From an uncultured Myxococcales bacterium (GTDB lineage Bacteria; Myxococcota_A; UBA9042; DTJE01): DNA of 64,000 nucleotides. Made by a program: the position numbers and the translations under genes. This document shows, piece after piece, positions 17,594-25,638 of this stretch (the stretch's first letter is position 1; every line of letters begins with the position of its first letter). The DNA is taken from positions 124,001-188,000 of the forward strand of contig CAIZWN010000051.1 of assembly GCA_903936705.1 (NCBI GenBank). The letters run 5' to 3'. The notes beneath the pieces were generated by a model. The model was not told the origin of the DNA. It worked only from the letters and a program-made list of their open reading frames with translations, and did not search any database.

Positions 17594-19264
17594 TCAGAGG
17601 CAGTCGATAGCAACGGTGTGGTAACCCGAAGCCTGGTCGTTGAAGTCCCCCACGACAATGAAGTAGGGCATCCCGGCAACCACTGACAGCGTGGTCGAAG
17701 GATCCTCAGCGACCGAACTCCCGATGCAACCGGCAGGGTTGCAGGCACCGGACAAGACATAGAGGTTGAACTCATCCGGGGGCCAAGGTTCGTCCTCATG
17801 CACGACAAAAAAGCGCACCAACCCCGTCGCTGTTGCCGTAAATGAATAGACATGGCTGTACAGGTAGTTGAGGCTGTCGCCGCAGGCGCTCCCGGTAACA
17901 CCGCGGCTGCCGTTGTATTGACCGAACAGTCGAGTACCGCAAACCATTGTATCCGCGACACGCCAACTGCACTCGTCAGTCGGACACGGAGCAACGCCCG
18001 CGCAATCGGGGTCCTGGCAGTCAGTCAGGCCGTCGAAATCCTCGTCCACGACGTCGCCGCAGTTGGACTCCGAAGCAGGGCAGTCACCGCAGTCCTGCGG
18101 GCATGTCAGGCAGTTCTCGCCGGCGGTCCAGCAGGTGCCATCACCGCAATCTACGCACTGAATGGTACCGGAAGCACAGGCACCCAAGGCGCAACGGTCG
18201 CCGACGGTACAGGCATTGCCGTCATCGCAAGCCAGCGCATTGGAAAGATGAATGCACCGGTTTCCGGAACAAGAGTCGTCGGTACACACATTGTCGTCAC
18301 CGCACTGGGCAGCAGTACGACATTCGCATGTATCGGGACCTGCGACGCATGTCGTCCCTACGCAGGTATCAGGCGTGGTGCATGAGTCCCCGTCGCTGCA
18401 AGCGCCGATTACGGGCGAATAGGTGCACTTGTGGGCGGCATCGCATTTGTCCAGCGTGCATTGGTTCCCGTCGCCGCAATCCGCGTCCAGCCTGCAGTCG
18501 CAAACCATGTTGCCCAGGCAGGTACCCAGCGCACAGGTGTCACCCGACGTGCATGAATCGGAATCGTCGCAAGACGCCGTATTGAACGGGTAAACGCACG
18601 TACCGGCGTTGCAACGTTCGTCGGTGCATGGATTGGTGTCGGAACAATCCCCGTCAACCTTGCATGCACAGGTCCAGGGACCCGGCTGGCACGTCCCGCC
18701 CTGGCACTTGTCCCCGGTAGTGCATGATTCGCCGTCCTGACAGGTCGTCCCTTCCAGTCTTCCCGAATCCAGGCGGCAGTGCCGCGTCGCAAGATCGCAC
18801 GCATTCGAGCGGCATGTCAGGCTGAACGAAGGATTGCAGTGGCTGTCGTTCAGGCACCAGCAGGCAGTGTCGTCCGGCGCGCAGGCTCCAACGGCAACAG
18901 GTATGTCCTCGCCTTGATCGGCGACCGGACCCGGATCCGAAGGAATATCGTTAGAAACCCCGGGATCCTCCGAAATTACATCCGGCGGGCCAATGTCATT
19001 TGCGTCTGCCGAGGTAACATCAACGTCCGCTCTTTCGACATCATCCGCCAGGGTATCGACGTGGCTGGAATCACGAGGGCTGTAATCATCAGGCACGTCC
19101 TGGCCGCCAACCTCGTGCACGTCCGGACGCACCACGACGACCGGCAGGTCAGACGCCGCAGACCCATCTGGCACCACAGCACTGCAGCCGGCAGCCACGG
19201 CCACCATCACTGCCAGCACCGCGCCACACCGGCGCCACGTTGCCGAAACGATTCTGTCAGCCAA
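17594..19264 (-). CDS. surface lipoprotein with seven CTDC-type cysteine repeats and a PPC-like C-terminal domain
   Basis: A 556-residue protein. A signal peptide ends with the lipobox AAGC. Residues ~35-120 are an Asp/Val-rich linker (for example DVHEVGGQDVPDD). About seven repeats of the form CxDxxxCTxxxxC follow (such as CGDDNVCTDDSC), matching the Dictyostelium CTDC repeat family. After a CPQDCGDC region and a DEDFDGLTDCQDPDC segment, the last ~120 residues (YSFTATATGLVRFFVV onward) resemble a PPC/bacterial pre-peptidase beta domain. The start is TTG with GGGGGG just upstream. Likely an adhesive or structural surface protein; function is unproven. It is a shorter cousin of the 1813-residue protein at 47.7-53.1 kb. 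Confidence 0.75.
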   Translation of the reverse strand: MADRIVSATWRRCGAVLAVMVAVAAGCSAVVPDGSAASDLPVVVVRPDVHEVGGQDVPDDYSPRDSSHVDTLADDVERADVDVTSADANDIGPPDVISEDPGVSNDIPSDPGPVADQGEDIPVAVGACAPDDTACWCLNDSHCNPSFSLTCRSNACDLATRHCRLDSGRLEGTTCQDGESCTTGDKCQGGTCQPGPWTCACKVDGDCSDTNPCTDERCNAGTCVYPFNTASCDDSDSCTSGDTCALGTCLGNMVCDCRLDADCGDGNQCTLDKCDAAHKCTYSPVIGACSDGDSCTTPDTCVGTTCVAGPDTCECRTAAQCGDDNVCTDDSCSGNRCIHLSNALACDDGNACTVGDRCALGACASGTIQCVDCGDGTCWTAGENCLTCPQDCGDCPASESNCGDVVDEDFDGLTDCQDPDCAGVAPCPTDECSWRVADTMVCGTRLFGQYNGSRGVTGSACGDSLNYLYSHVYSFTATATGLVRFFVVHEDEPWPPDEFNLYVLSGACNPAGCIGSSVAEDPSTTLSVVAGMPYFIVVGDFNDQASGYHTVAIDCL

Positions 19265-19289
19265 TCAATCCCCCCGGAATCGCCTGCCG

Positions 19290-19318
19290 ATACTAGGAAA
19301 TCCCGACCCGCAGCGCAA
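19290..19318 (-). promoter_or_regulatory. candidate promoter of the short CTDC lipoprotein
   Basis: On the minus strand, TTGCGC (19313-19318), 17 bases, TAGTAT (19290-19295). The TTG start at 19264 lies 25 bases downstream. The rest of the 19265-19552 gap shows no convincing gene. Confidence 0.5.
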
Positions 19319-19552
19319 CGAGTTGGGCCAAATTGATCGACTCGCTGCGGTCCACATGAAAATCGCGAACCAGGCCACCCATCGTTCGCCCCAAGTTGCC
19401 GCCGTCGATCACGTCAGACACTCCTGCCGACGATCATGCCCGGCAGGATCCCTTGACGATTCGGCCTGGCCCAAGGTCACAAGCGCCCATACCGCCGTAG
19501 TCTACACCCGCACATGGTCCCGTGCCCGCAGGCAGACGGTATCGCCGACAAG

Positions 19553-21847
19553 TCATTGTCGACAAAGCGCAGCAACGGCCTGGCCCAAGGCAATGCCGCC
19601 ATCGTTTGCAGGAACAAGGGACTGGGAAAGCACGTCAAGACCAGCGGCCAGGAGACGCCGGGAGATCCCTGCCAGCAGATGACGATTCTGGAAGGCACCG
19701 CCGGACAGGGCGATGGTTGAAAGGCCCGTTGCGACCGCCACATCGATCGCCATTGACGCGTACGCACACACGACTGTCGCCTGGAAGCGGGCACAAACGA
19801 CGGAAGGTGGAGTGCCGGTCAGGAGATCGGCCGCAAGAGCCAGGACCATTGGACGAGGATCAAGGATCGAAAGTCCGGTTGGGGCCCTATCGACTTCCCA
19901 CGGATAGGGATCGGGCTGGCCAGGAACCTCGATTGCGGCATGCTCAACCGCCATCGCGGCCTGGCCGTCAAAGGATGCCAGCGGACACAGGCCGCACAAG
20001 GCGGACACTGCGTCAAAAAGGCGGCCAAGACCCGACGAGCGCGGGAGATCACGTCCGTTACGGCACAGCCCCAGCACCGCATCGATCCTTGGGGAATCAA
20101 CAGGCCAGCGGGGGCTGAACGCTGCAACCAGATTGTCCGCGTCAGCCTGGTGCAGGATCGACACAGCAAGACGCCATGGCTCGAGGGTCGCCATGTCCCC
20201 ACCCGGAAGAGGAAGAGGCCTTAGCGTTGCATGGCGACCGAAGTTTGCGCCATCGACCATCAGGATTTCACCCCCCCAGATCGTGCCGTCGGTGCCGTAG
20301 CCCGTGCCGTCCAGGGCCAGCCCGATAACCGGGCCGGTGCGACGATGCTCGGCAAGGCACGACAGAACGTGGGCGTGATGGTGCTGGACAGGGACCAGGG
20401 GCGCATCCGGGCACAGCAGGTCCCGCAGGAGGGTGGCAAGACGTGTGGACATGTAATCGGGGTGCATGTCGTGCGCGACCGCAGCAGGTCGAACGTTAAG
20501 CAGGCCGCACAGGTGCATGGCGGCCTCCTCGAACCAGACGGCGGTGGCAGCATTTGCCAGATCGCCGACATGAGGCCCCATGAAGGCTAGGCCCCCCCTG
20601 GTGACGCAGAAGGCGTTCTTGAGGTCCGCGCCGACCGCAAGAATTGGCGGGCCATCAACCGGCATCGAAATCGGCAAAGGCACGTACCCCCGGCTGCGAC
20701 GAATCATGCGAGTGCGGCCAGCTAACACCGCCGCCACCGAATCGTCGCATCGGGTCACGATATCGCGGTCGTGGACCAGGAAGCCGTCCGCGATTCCAGA
20801 CAAACGCCGCACGGCCTCGTCGTTGCCCGACGCTATCGGCTCGTCGTGAGGATTCGCCGAGGTCATGACCAGGGCGGTGAAGGCGCCATCGGAAAGGATC
20901 CTGTGGTGCAAAGGCGCATACGGGAGCATCGCCCCGATGAAGGCATTGTTGGGCGCGATGCCTTCTGCCAGATCGAACAAGTCTGCCTTGCGCAGCAGCA
21001 CAATCGGGCGCGCTGGCGTTGCCAGAAGATCCGCCTCATCCATTGCAACACATGCAAACGCCCGGATCGCGTCCACGTCGGGCGACATCACCGCAAACGG
21101 TTTGCCGTCACGCTGCTTCAGCCGACGCATGCGATCCACTGCCGTCGCATCGCGGGCATTGCACACCAGGTGGAAGCCGCCCAGGCCCTTCACCGCCAAG
21201 ATAGCCCCCGACCGCAAGCGCCGTACCGCCTCGGCAAGCGGGTCCGGGGCCTCGACTAGCGCACCAAAGCCGTCCAGCAACGACAAGCCGGGTCCGCAGG
21301 CCGGACAGGCGTTCGGCTCGGCGTGAAATCTGCGTGACATCGGGTCCGTGTACTCGGCAAGGCACGACGGGCACTGGGAGAAAGTTGCCATTGTCGTCAT
21401 GGCACGGTCGTAGGGCATGCCCCTGATCAAGGTATAGCGAGGGCCGCAATCGGTACAGTTGATGAACGGATAGCCGTAGCGGCGATCGCCCGAATCGCAC
21501 ATCTCGGCAAGACAGGACGGACAGGTCGCCACGTCGGCCGGAACCAAAGTAGTCGAGGTTGAACCACGCGAAGCCGTAATGGCAAAACCGCGGATGCCAG
21601 CGGGCGGCAGCCAGGAGGCATCCACGCTTTCTACGCGAGCCATCGGGGGAGCAGATGTCCAAAGCGCCCGCTGCAACAGGTCGATCTGCGCCCGCGGGCC
21701 CTCGGCCTCGATTGCCACACCCTCCGGCTCGTTGCGTACCGATCCAGCCAGGTCCAGCGCAACCGCCGTCCTGTAGACGAACGGCCTGAATCCGACGCCC
21801 TGCACAATTCCCCGGACAAGGAAGACGCAGCGAGTCGGGGCACTCAT
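19553..21847 (-). CDS. hypF: carbamoyltransferase HypF
   Basis: A 764-residue protein of normal length. It makes the thiocyanate precursor of the CN ligands of [NiFe]-hydrogenase from carbamoyl phosphate and passes it to HypE. Domains in order: acylphosphatase (VRGIVQGVGFRPFVYR), two zinc-finger-like CxxC pairs with spacing typical of HypF (CPSCLAEMC, CTDCGPRY, CPSCLAEY, CPACGP), a YrdC-like domain (KGLGGFHLVCNA), and a Kae1-like carbamoyltransferase domain (VQHHHAH). The ATG at 21847 is chosen over one at 21862 because GTGAGG precedes it. It is the last gene of the hypABCDEF operon, 18 bases after hypE. Confidence 0.96.
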   Translation of the reverse strand: MSAPTRCVFLVRGIVQGVGFRPFVYRTAVALDLAGSVRNEPEGVAIEAEGPRAQIDLLQRALWTSAPPMARVESVDASWLPPAGIRGFAITASRGSTSTTLVPADVATCPSCLAEMCDSGDRRYGYPFINCTDCGPRYTLIRGMPYDRAMTTMATFSQCPSCLAEYTDPMSRRFHAEPNACPACGPGLSLLDGFGALVEAPDPLAEAVRRLRSGAILAVKGLGGFHLVCNARDATAVDRMRRLKQRDGKPFAVMSPDVDAIRAFACVAMDEADLLATPARPIVLLRKADLFDLAEGIAPNNAFIGAMLPYAPLHHRILSDGAFTALVMTSANPHDEPIASGNDEAVRRLSGIADGFLVHDRDIVTRCDDSVAAVLAGRTRMIRRSRGYVPLPISMPVDGPPILAVGADLKNAFCVTRGGLAFMGPHVGDLANAATAVWFEEAAMHLCGLLNVRPAAVAHDMHPDYMSTRLATLLRDLLCPDAPLVPVQHHHAHVLSCLAEHRRTGPVIGLALDGTGYGTDGTIWGGEILMVDGANFGRHATLRPLPLPGGDMATLEPWRLAVSILHQADADNLVAAFSPRWPVDSPRIDAVLGLCRNGRDLPRSSGLGRLFDAVSALCGLCPLASFDGQAAMAVEHAAIEVPGQPDPYPWEVDRAPTGLSILDPRPMVLALAADLLTGTPPSVVCARFQATVVCAYASMAIDVAVATGLSTIALSGGAFQNRHLLAGISRRLLAAGLDVLSQSLVPANDGGIALGQAVAALCRQ

Positions 21848-21865
21848 CGATTGCCTCACCATGGT

Positions 21866-22885
21866 TCAGCAGATTCGAGGCAGCGGCTCGGATGCCGGCG
21901 TGTCGTACAGCCGCCGACCACCATACAACGTGACCATCACGACCGGGCCCGACTCGCGCGCCACGATGCGCCCAACGATGCGCGCGCCACTTCCCTCGGG
22001 ACACCCTGTCATGGCAGCCACAGCGGCTGAACCCTGCCCTGCCGGCACGATGGCGACCATGCGCCCCTCGCAGGCCAGGAACAGCGGGTCCAGCCCCAGA
22101 AGGTCGCAGACGCCACGAACCTCGTCACGCACAGGCAAGTCCGCCTCGCGCAGTTCGACCGTCACACCGGCCTCCTTGGCCAGTTCGGAAAGGACCGTCG
22201 CCAGGCCCCCCCGCGTCGGGTCACGCAGGAAACGCGGCATGATTCCCCTCGAGTACAAGGCATCGACCAGCGGCAGCACCGGCCCGCAGTCGCTTTTCAG
22301 CAAGCCGGGATCCATTCCGTTGCGAATGGCGGCGATGACTGCGCCATGGTCTCCAATCGGCCCGCTGACCACGACCTCGTCACCGGAAAGAAGCGAGGCC
22401 GCGCCGGTTGGAGGCTGGTCGCGCAACCGCCCCACCCCGGCCGTCACGATGTACAAGCCGTCGCCATGGCCGCGCTGCACGACCTTGGTATCGCCGGTCA
22501 CAACCTCGACGCCGCAATGGCGGGCGGCATTGCCCATCGATTCCGCGTGCCGCCGCAGTTCGTCTATTGGCAGCCCCTCCTCCAGGATGAACGAGGCCGA
22601 CAAGGCAAGCGGCTGCGCACCTCCCACCGCCAGATCATTCACGGTGCCGTAGACCGCCAGGCACCCGATGTCACCTCCGGGAAAAACCCGGGGACTGACG
22701 ACAAATCCGTCGGTCGTCATCGCCAGGCGGCCCTCGACCCGCGGCAGCCATGCGGCGTCTCCCATCACGTCCAGCCTGGGGTTCGACAGATGGGGCAGAA
22801 AGATGTCCCTGACCAGGTCCGAGGTCAGGCGACCGCCACTGCCATGCCCCAAAGTGATGATATCGTGGGCGGAATTGCCTGCCAC
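21866..22885 (-). CDS. hypE: hydrogenase maturation protein HypE
   Basis: A 339-residue AIR-synthase-like protein. It dehydrates the HypF-derived carbamoyl group on its C-terminal cysteine to give thiocyanate. The N-terminal ITLGHGSGGRL and the C-terminal PRIC with the terminal modifiable cysteine are both intact, so the protein is likely functional. Also visible are the MTTDGFVVSPRVFPGGDIG and VVTGDTKVV motifs of the ATP-binding fold. The start is GTG at 22885, with GGAGGA eight bases upstream; the longer frame would run into hypD. It sits 47 bases after hypD. Confidence 0.96.
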   Translation of the reverse strand: MAGNSAHDIITLGHGSGGRLTSDLVRDIFLPHLSNPRLDVMGDAAWLPRVEGRLAMTTDGFVVSPRVFPGGDIGCLAVYGTVNDLAVGGAQPLALSASFILEEGLPIDELRRHAESMGNAARHCGVEVVTGDTKVVQRGHGDGLYIVTAGVGRLRDQPPTGAASLLSGDEVVVSGPIGDHGAVIAAIRNGMDPGLLKSDCGPVLPLVDALYSRGIMPRFLRDPTRGGLATVLSELAKEAGVTVELREADLPVRDEVRGVCDLLGLDPLFLACEGRMVAIVPAGQGSAAVAAMTGCPEGSGARIVGRIVARESGPVVMVTLYGGRRLYDTPASEPLPRIC

Positions 22886-22932
22886 AAACCATTCCTCCGG
22901 CGGTCGATGCGTAACCTGGCATCGTAGCGGCT

Positions 22933-24021
22933 TCAGCCCCTTCGATGCCGGTACCTTGCCGCACAGGTTCCTTCGAAAGCCACCATGCACGGGCCGATCG
23001 GAAGATCCGGGGTGCACGCGCCGGCAAACAGCGGGCACGCTTCGGGTTCCAGCCGGCCCAGCAGAACGTCCCCGCAGCGACAGCCGGGCGACGTGTCCGC
23101 CACTTCGGGATCGGGTTCAAGGCCGAAACGCGCCGCAGCATCACGTCCGCCAAATGACCGACGCAGGCCCAGGCCCGAGGCCGGAATCATACCGATCCCG
23201 CGCCAGGTCGAATCGCGCGCCTCGAACACCGCATCGATCGCCTGGATGGCCGCAGGATTTCCCAGGTCTCGCACCACCCGGGTGTAGTCGTTGCCGACGC
23301 GTGGCCGCCCATCGACAACCTGTTCGACCAGGTCCTTCAACGCCAGCAGCAGGTCAACCGGCTCGAACCCCCCCACGGCCATGGGAATCGGCCGTCGCAG
23401 GCACAGTTCCCGGTACGCCCCAAGCCCGGTTATCGCGATGACATGGCCCGGCAGCAGGAATCCGTGGGGCGCCACGCCCGGAAGCGCAAGCAGGGCATCA
23501 AGCGCCGGCGGCACCAGACGGTGACTGCACAGAACCGAAAAATTCCCGGGCGGATCGGCACGCAGGGCGGCCGCCGTAGTGCAGGCGGTAGTCTCGAAAC
23601 CTGCGGCAAAGAACACGACTTCCCGGTCAGGCATCGCCCGCGCCAGCGCCACAGCATCGGCCGCGCCGTAGACTACCCGCACGTCGCCACCCCGCGCCCG
23701 TGCATCAGACAAACTGGTGCGCGCAGCCGGCACACGAACGACATCCCCGAAAGTTGCCAGCACCACTCGCAGCATCGACGCCGCCCGTATTGCCAGGTCA
23801 AGATCGGAGGCCGGACAGACGCACACGGGGCAGCCTGGTCCAGCGACCAGGGTCAACCATTCGGGCAGCAACTCACGCAGGCCGTACTGGCACAAAACGT
23901 TCTCGTGGGTACCGCAAACGTGCATCAGACGGACGGGTCGCCCAGGGTCCAGCCTCGCAATCGAGTCGGCCAGCGTGCGGACCCGTGCGATGTCGCGAAA
24001 TCCGGCCAATTTATCGGACAC
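22933..24021 (-). CDS. hypD: hydrogenase maturation Fe-S protein HypD
   Basis: A 362-residue scaffold on which the Fe(CN)2CO unit is built together with HypC. The family motifs are present: LMHVCGTHENVL, AGPGCPVCVCP, and the C-terminal cysteine-rich block GCRCGDVLLG, ACPLFAGACTP, GPCMVAFEGTCAARY that holds the [4Fe-4S] cluster. GTG 24021 is chosen because GGAGG lies just before it and the protein then begins at the conserved N-terminus (SDKLAGFRD). It lies 31 bases after hypC in the operon. Confidence 0.96.
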   Translation of the reverse strand: MSDKLAGFRDIARVRTLADSIARLDPGRPVRLMHVCGTHENVLCQYGLRELLPEWLTLVAGPGCPVCVCPASDLDLAIRAASMLRVVLATFGDVVRVPAARTSLSDARARGGDVRVVYGAADAVALARAMPDREVVFFAAGFETTACTTAAALRADPPGNFSVLCSHRLVPPALDALLALPGVAPHGFLLPGHVIAITGLGAYRELCLRRPIPMAVGGFEPVDLLLALKDLVEQVVDGRPRVGNDYTRVVRDLGNPAAIQAIDAVFEARDSTWRGIGMIPASGLGLRRSFGGRDAAARFGLEPDPEVADTSPGCRCGDVLLGRLEPEACPLFAGACTPDLPIGPCMVAFEGTCAARYRHRRG

Positions 24022-24052
24022 GGCACCTCCGATCGGCGGGCCACGACGCCAG

Positions 24053-24283
24053 CTAGGCCCTGACAGGCTCATCTGCCATGGCCACGGCCACCATGGCCAT
24101 CGACTCGGCCGCTTCGGCCTCGTCAAGAATCTCGATCGCGTAACCGGCATGAACAATCAGCCAGTCACCAGCCTTCGCGTCCGGCACCAGGTCCAGCCGC
24201 ACGCCCCGACCAACACCCTGGACCTCGGCCTTCCCTTCGGCGCCATCAATCGAGACAAGTCGCATGGGCACGGCCAGGCACAC
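24053..24283 (-). CDS. hypC: hydrogenase assembly chaperone HypC
   Basis: A 76-residue protein beginning MCLAVPMRLV, where Cys2 (exposed after Met removal) binds iron in complex with HypD. The segment WLIVHAGYAIEILDEAEA is the conserved chaperone C-terminal helix region. It shuttles the Fe(CN)2CO group to the large subunit of a [NiFe]-hydrogenase. It lies three bases downstream of hypB and 31 upstream of hypD. HupF-type paralogues are normally longer and occur with structural genes, so HypC is preferred. Confidence 0.95.
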   Translation of the reverse strand: MCLAVPMRLVSIDGAEGKAEVQGVGRGVRLDLVPDAKAGDWLIVHAGYAIEILDEAEAAESMAMVAVAMADEPVRA

Positions 24284-24286
24284 GGT

Positions 24287-24952
24287 TCACCTCCCCTCGC
24301 GCACGGCGCGCCACCGCCCGACCAGCCAGTCGGTCCATGCCTCAAGGCCCTCGCCGGTCTTCGAGGACAGGCGCAACACCTCAAGTCCAGGGTTCAGCGC
24401 GCGGGCATCCGCAATGGCAGCGTCGCAATCAAAATCCAGGTACGGCAGCAGGTCGACTTTGCCAAGGATCATCAGCCTCGACTGACAGAACATCAGCGGG
24501 TACTTGGCCGGCTTGTCGGCGCCTTCCGTTACCGACAGGACCATGGCCTTGTCGTGCTCACCCAGGTCGAACTCGGCCGGACACACCAGGTTCCCCACGT
24601 TCTCGACGATCAGCAAGTCCAGGCTGGCAGGGTCCATCGCGTCCAGTGCCGCCTCAAGCATCCTTGCATCAAGGTGGCACCCACCTCCCGTGTTGATCTG
24701 GTGCACCGGAACGCCATGCCGCCCGATCCGATCGGCGTCCCGACTGGTCTGGATATCGCCAACGATGACGCCCATTCGCAGGCGATCACGCAACCGCTGG
24801 GCCGTCTGCTCCAGCAGTGTCGTCTTGCCTGCTCCAGGGCCGCTCATCAGGTTCAAGACATACACGCCAGCCTTTCGAAAACGATCGCGGTTCACCTGCG
24901 CCGCACGGTCGTTGTCGTCCAGCAGGCCACGCTCGATCGTCAGCTCAATCAT
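24287..24952 (-). CDS. hypB: hydrogenase nickel-incorporation GTPase HypB
   Basis: A 221-residue GTPase of the SIMIBI class. The P-loop is MSGPGAGKTTLLE, with the metal-site segment INTGGGCHLDA (Cys-His that bind Ni or Zn at the dimer interface) and VENVGNLVCPAEFDLGE. The N-terminal high-affinity CXXCGC motif and any His-rich stretch found in some HypB proteins are absent; the protein starts MIELTIERGLL. It therefore lacks the nickel-storage region and would rely on HypA for nickel. It is 24 bases after hypA and three before hypC. Confidence 0.95.
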   Translation of the reverse strand: MIELTIERGLLDDNDRAAQVNRDRFRKAGVYVLNLMSGPGAGKTTLLEQTAQRLRDRLRMGVIVGDIQTSRDADRIGRHGVPVHQINTGGGCHLDARMLEAALDAMDPASLDLLIVENVGNLVCPAEFDLGEHDKAMVLSVTEGADKPAKYPLMFCQSRLMILGKVDLLPYLDFDCDAAIADARALNPGLEVLRLSSKTGEGLEAWTDWLVGRWRAVREGR

Positions 24953-24976
24953 TCGAATATCCCCCTTGCCAGGTGG

Positions 24977-25399
24977 TTACGCCCTGAAGCGCGACGGCAA
25001 TCCCCCCCCCGACATGATCGCTTCGATACCTGCCTCTTTGCCGCACGCCTCGCCGGCATCATCAACGTCTATCGTCGTCAGTCGGATCTCGCGCCCCTGC
25101 AGAACATCACCACCAATGGCACCACAAACGGAGCAAGGTTCAACCGGACCGGCCCGCTGGCCCTCGGCCCCGCATTCCCGGCACCGCAACACCAACGGAA
25201 GACGCCGAATCTCCAGCAGACACGATTCGGCACACGTTCCGCGACACGCTACCATGAAGGCGAATGTCAACGTCTCGGGGTCGATGCACGCCAGTTCGCC
25301 CAGCACCATGCGCGCCACGCGAACCCGCCTTCCTCCGTGACGCAGCGAGGTATCAACCACCGCCTCGACAATCTGCTGGGCCACGACCACTTCGTGCAT
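24977..25399 (-). CDS. hypA: hydrogenase nickel metallochaperone HypA (extended C-terminus)
   Basis: A 140-residue protein. The MHE N-terminus (nickel site at His2) and the zinc-binding CRECGAEG and CSVCGAIGG pairs identify HypA. The zinc domain is followed by a conserved VLQGREIRLTTID strand, then a roughly 25-residue tail (GEACGKEAGIEAIMSGG) beyond the usual ~115-residue length. It delivers nickel to the hydrogenase large subunit with HypB. It is the first gene of the operon. A TTGACA (25473-25478 on the minus strand) lies upstream, but the -10 with proper spacing (CACCAT) is poor. No sigma-54-type GG/GC element was found by eye. Confidence 0.94.
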   Translation of the reverse strand: MHEVVVAQQIVEAVVDTSLRHGGRRVRVARMVLGELACIDPETLTFAFMVACRGTCAESCLLEIRRLPLVLRCRECGAEGQRAGPVEPCSVCGAIGGDVLQGREIRLTTIDVDDAGEACGKEAGIEAIMSGGGLPSRFRA

Positions 25400-25638
25400 G
25401 GGAAAACCCCACCAAATTGTCCAAGGTCAGGCAACTGGAGTCTCGATTGATGGTGTCCGCCATGAAAGAGGGTGTCAAGGCCCACGGATTTGCGCTCCAA
25501 ACGGTCCCATTCACTGCTGATTTGCCTATGTATTGAGTGATGCTTCCCAGGCAGCCCCCTTCGCGGCAACCGTTTGCACCAGATGACAGCAGGTTCGGAT
25601 AGAATCCCCCGGCCTGGTACGATTCCAAGGAGGTTTCG

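Noticed and set aside
25574-25605. Promoter TTGCAC/TAGAAT before the secreted protein at 25639
   Set aside because: The spacing is 20 bases, too long for a convincing vegetative promoter; the TAGAAT may still be a -10 element.
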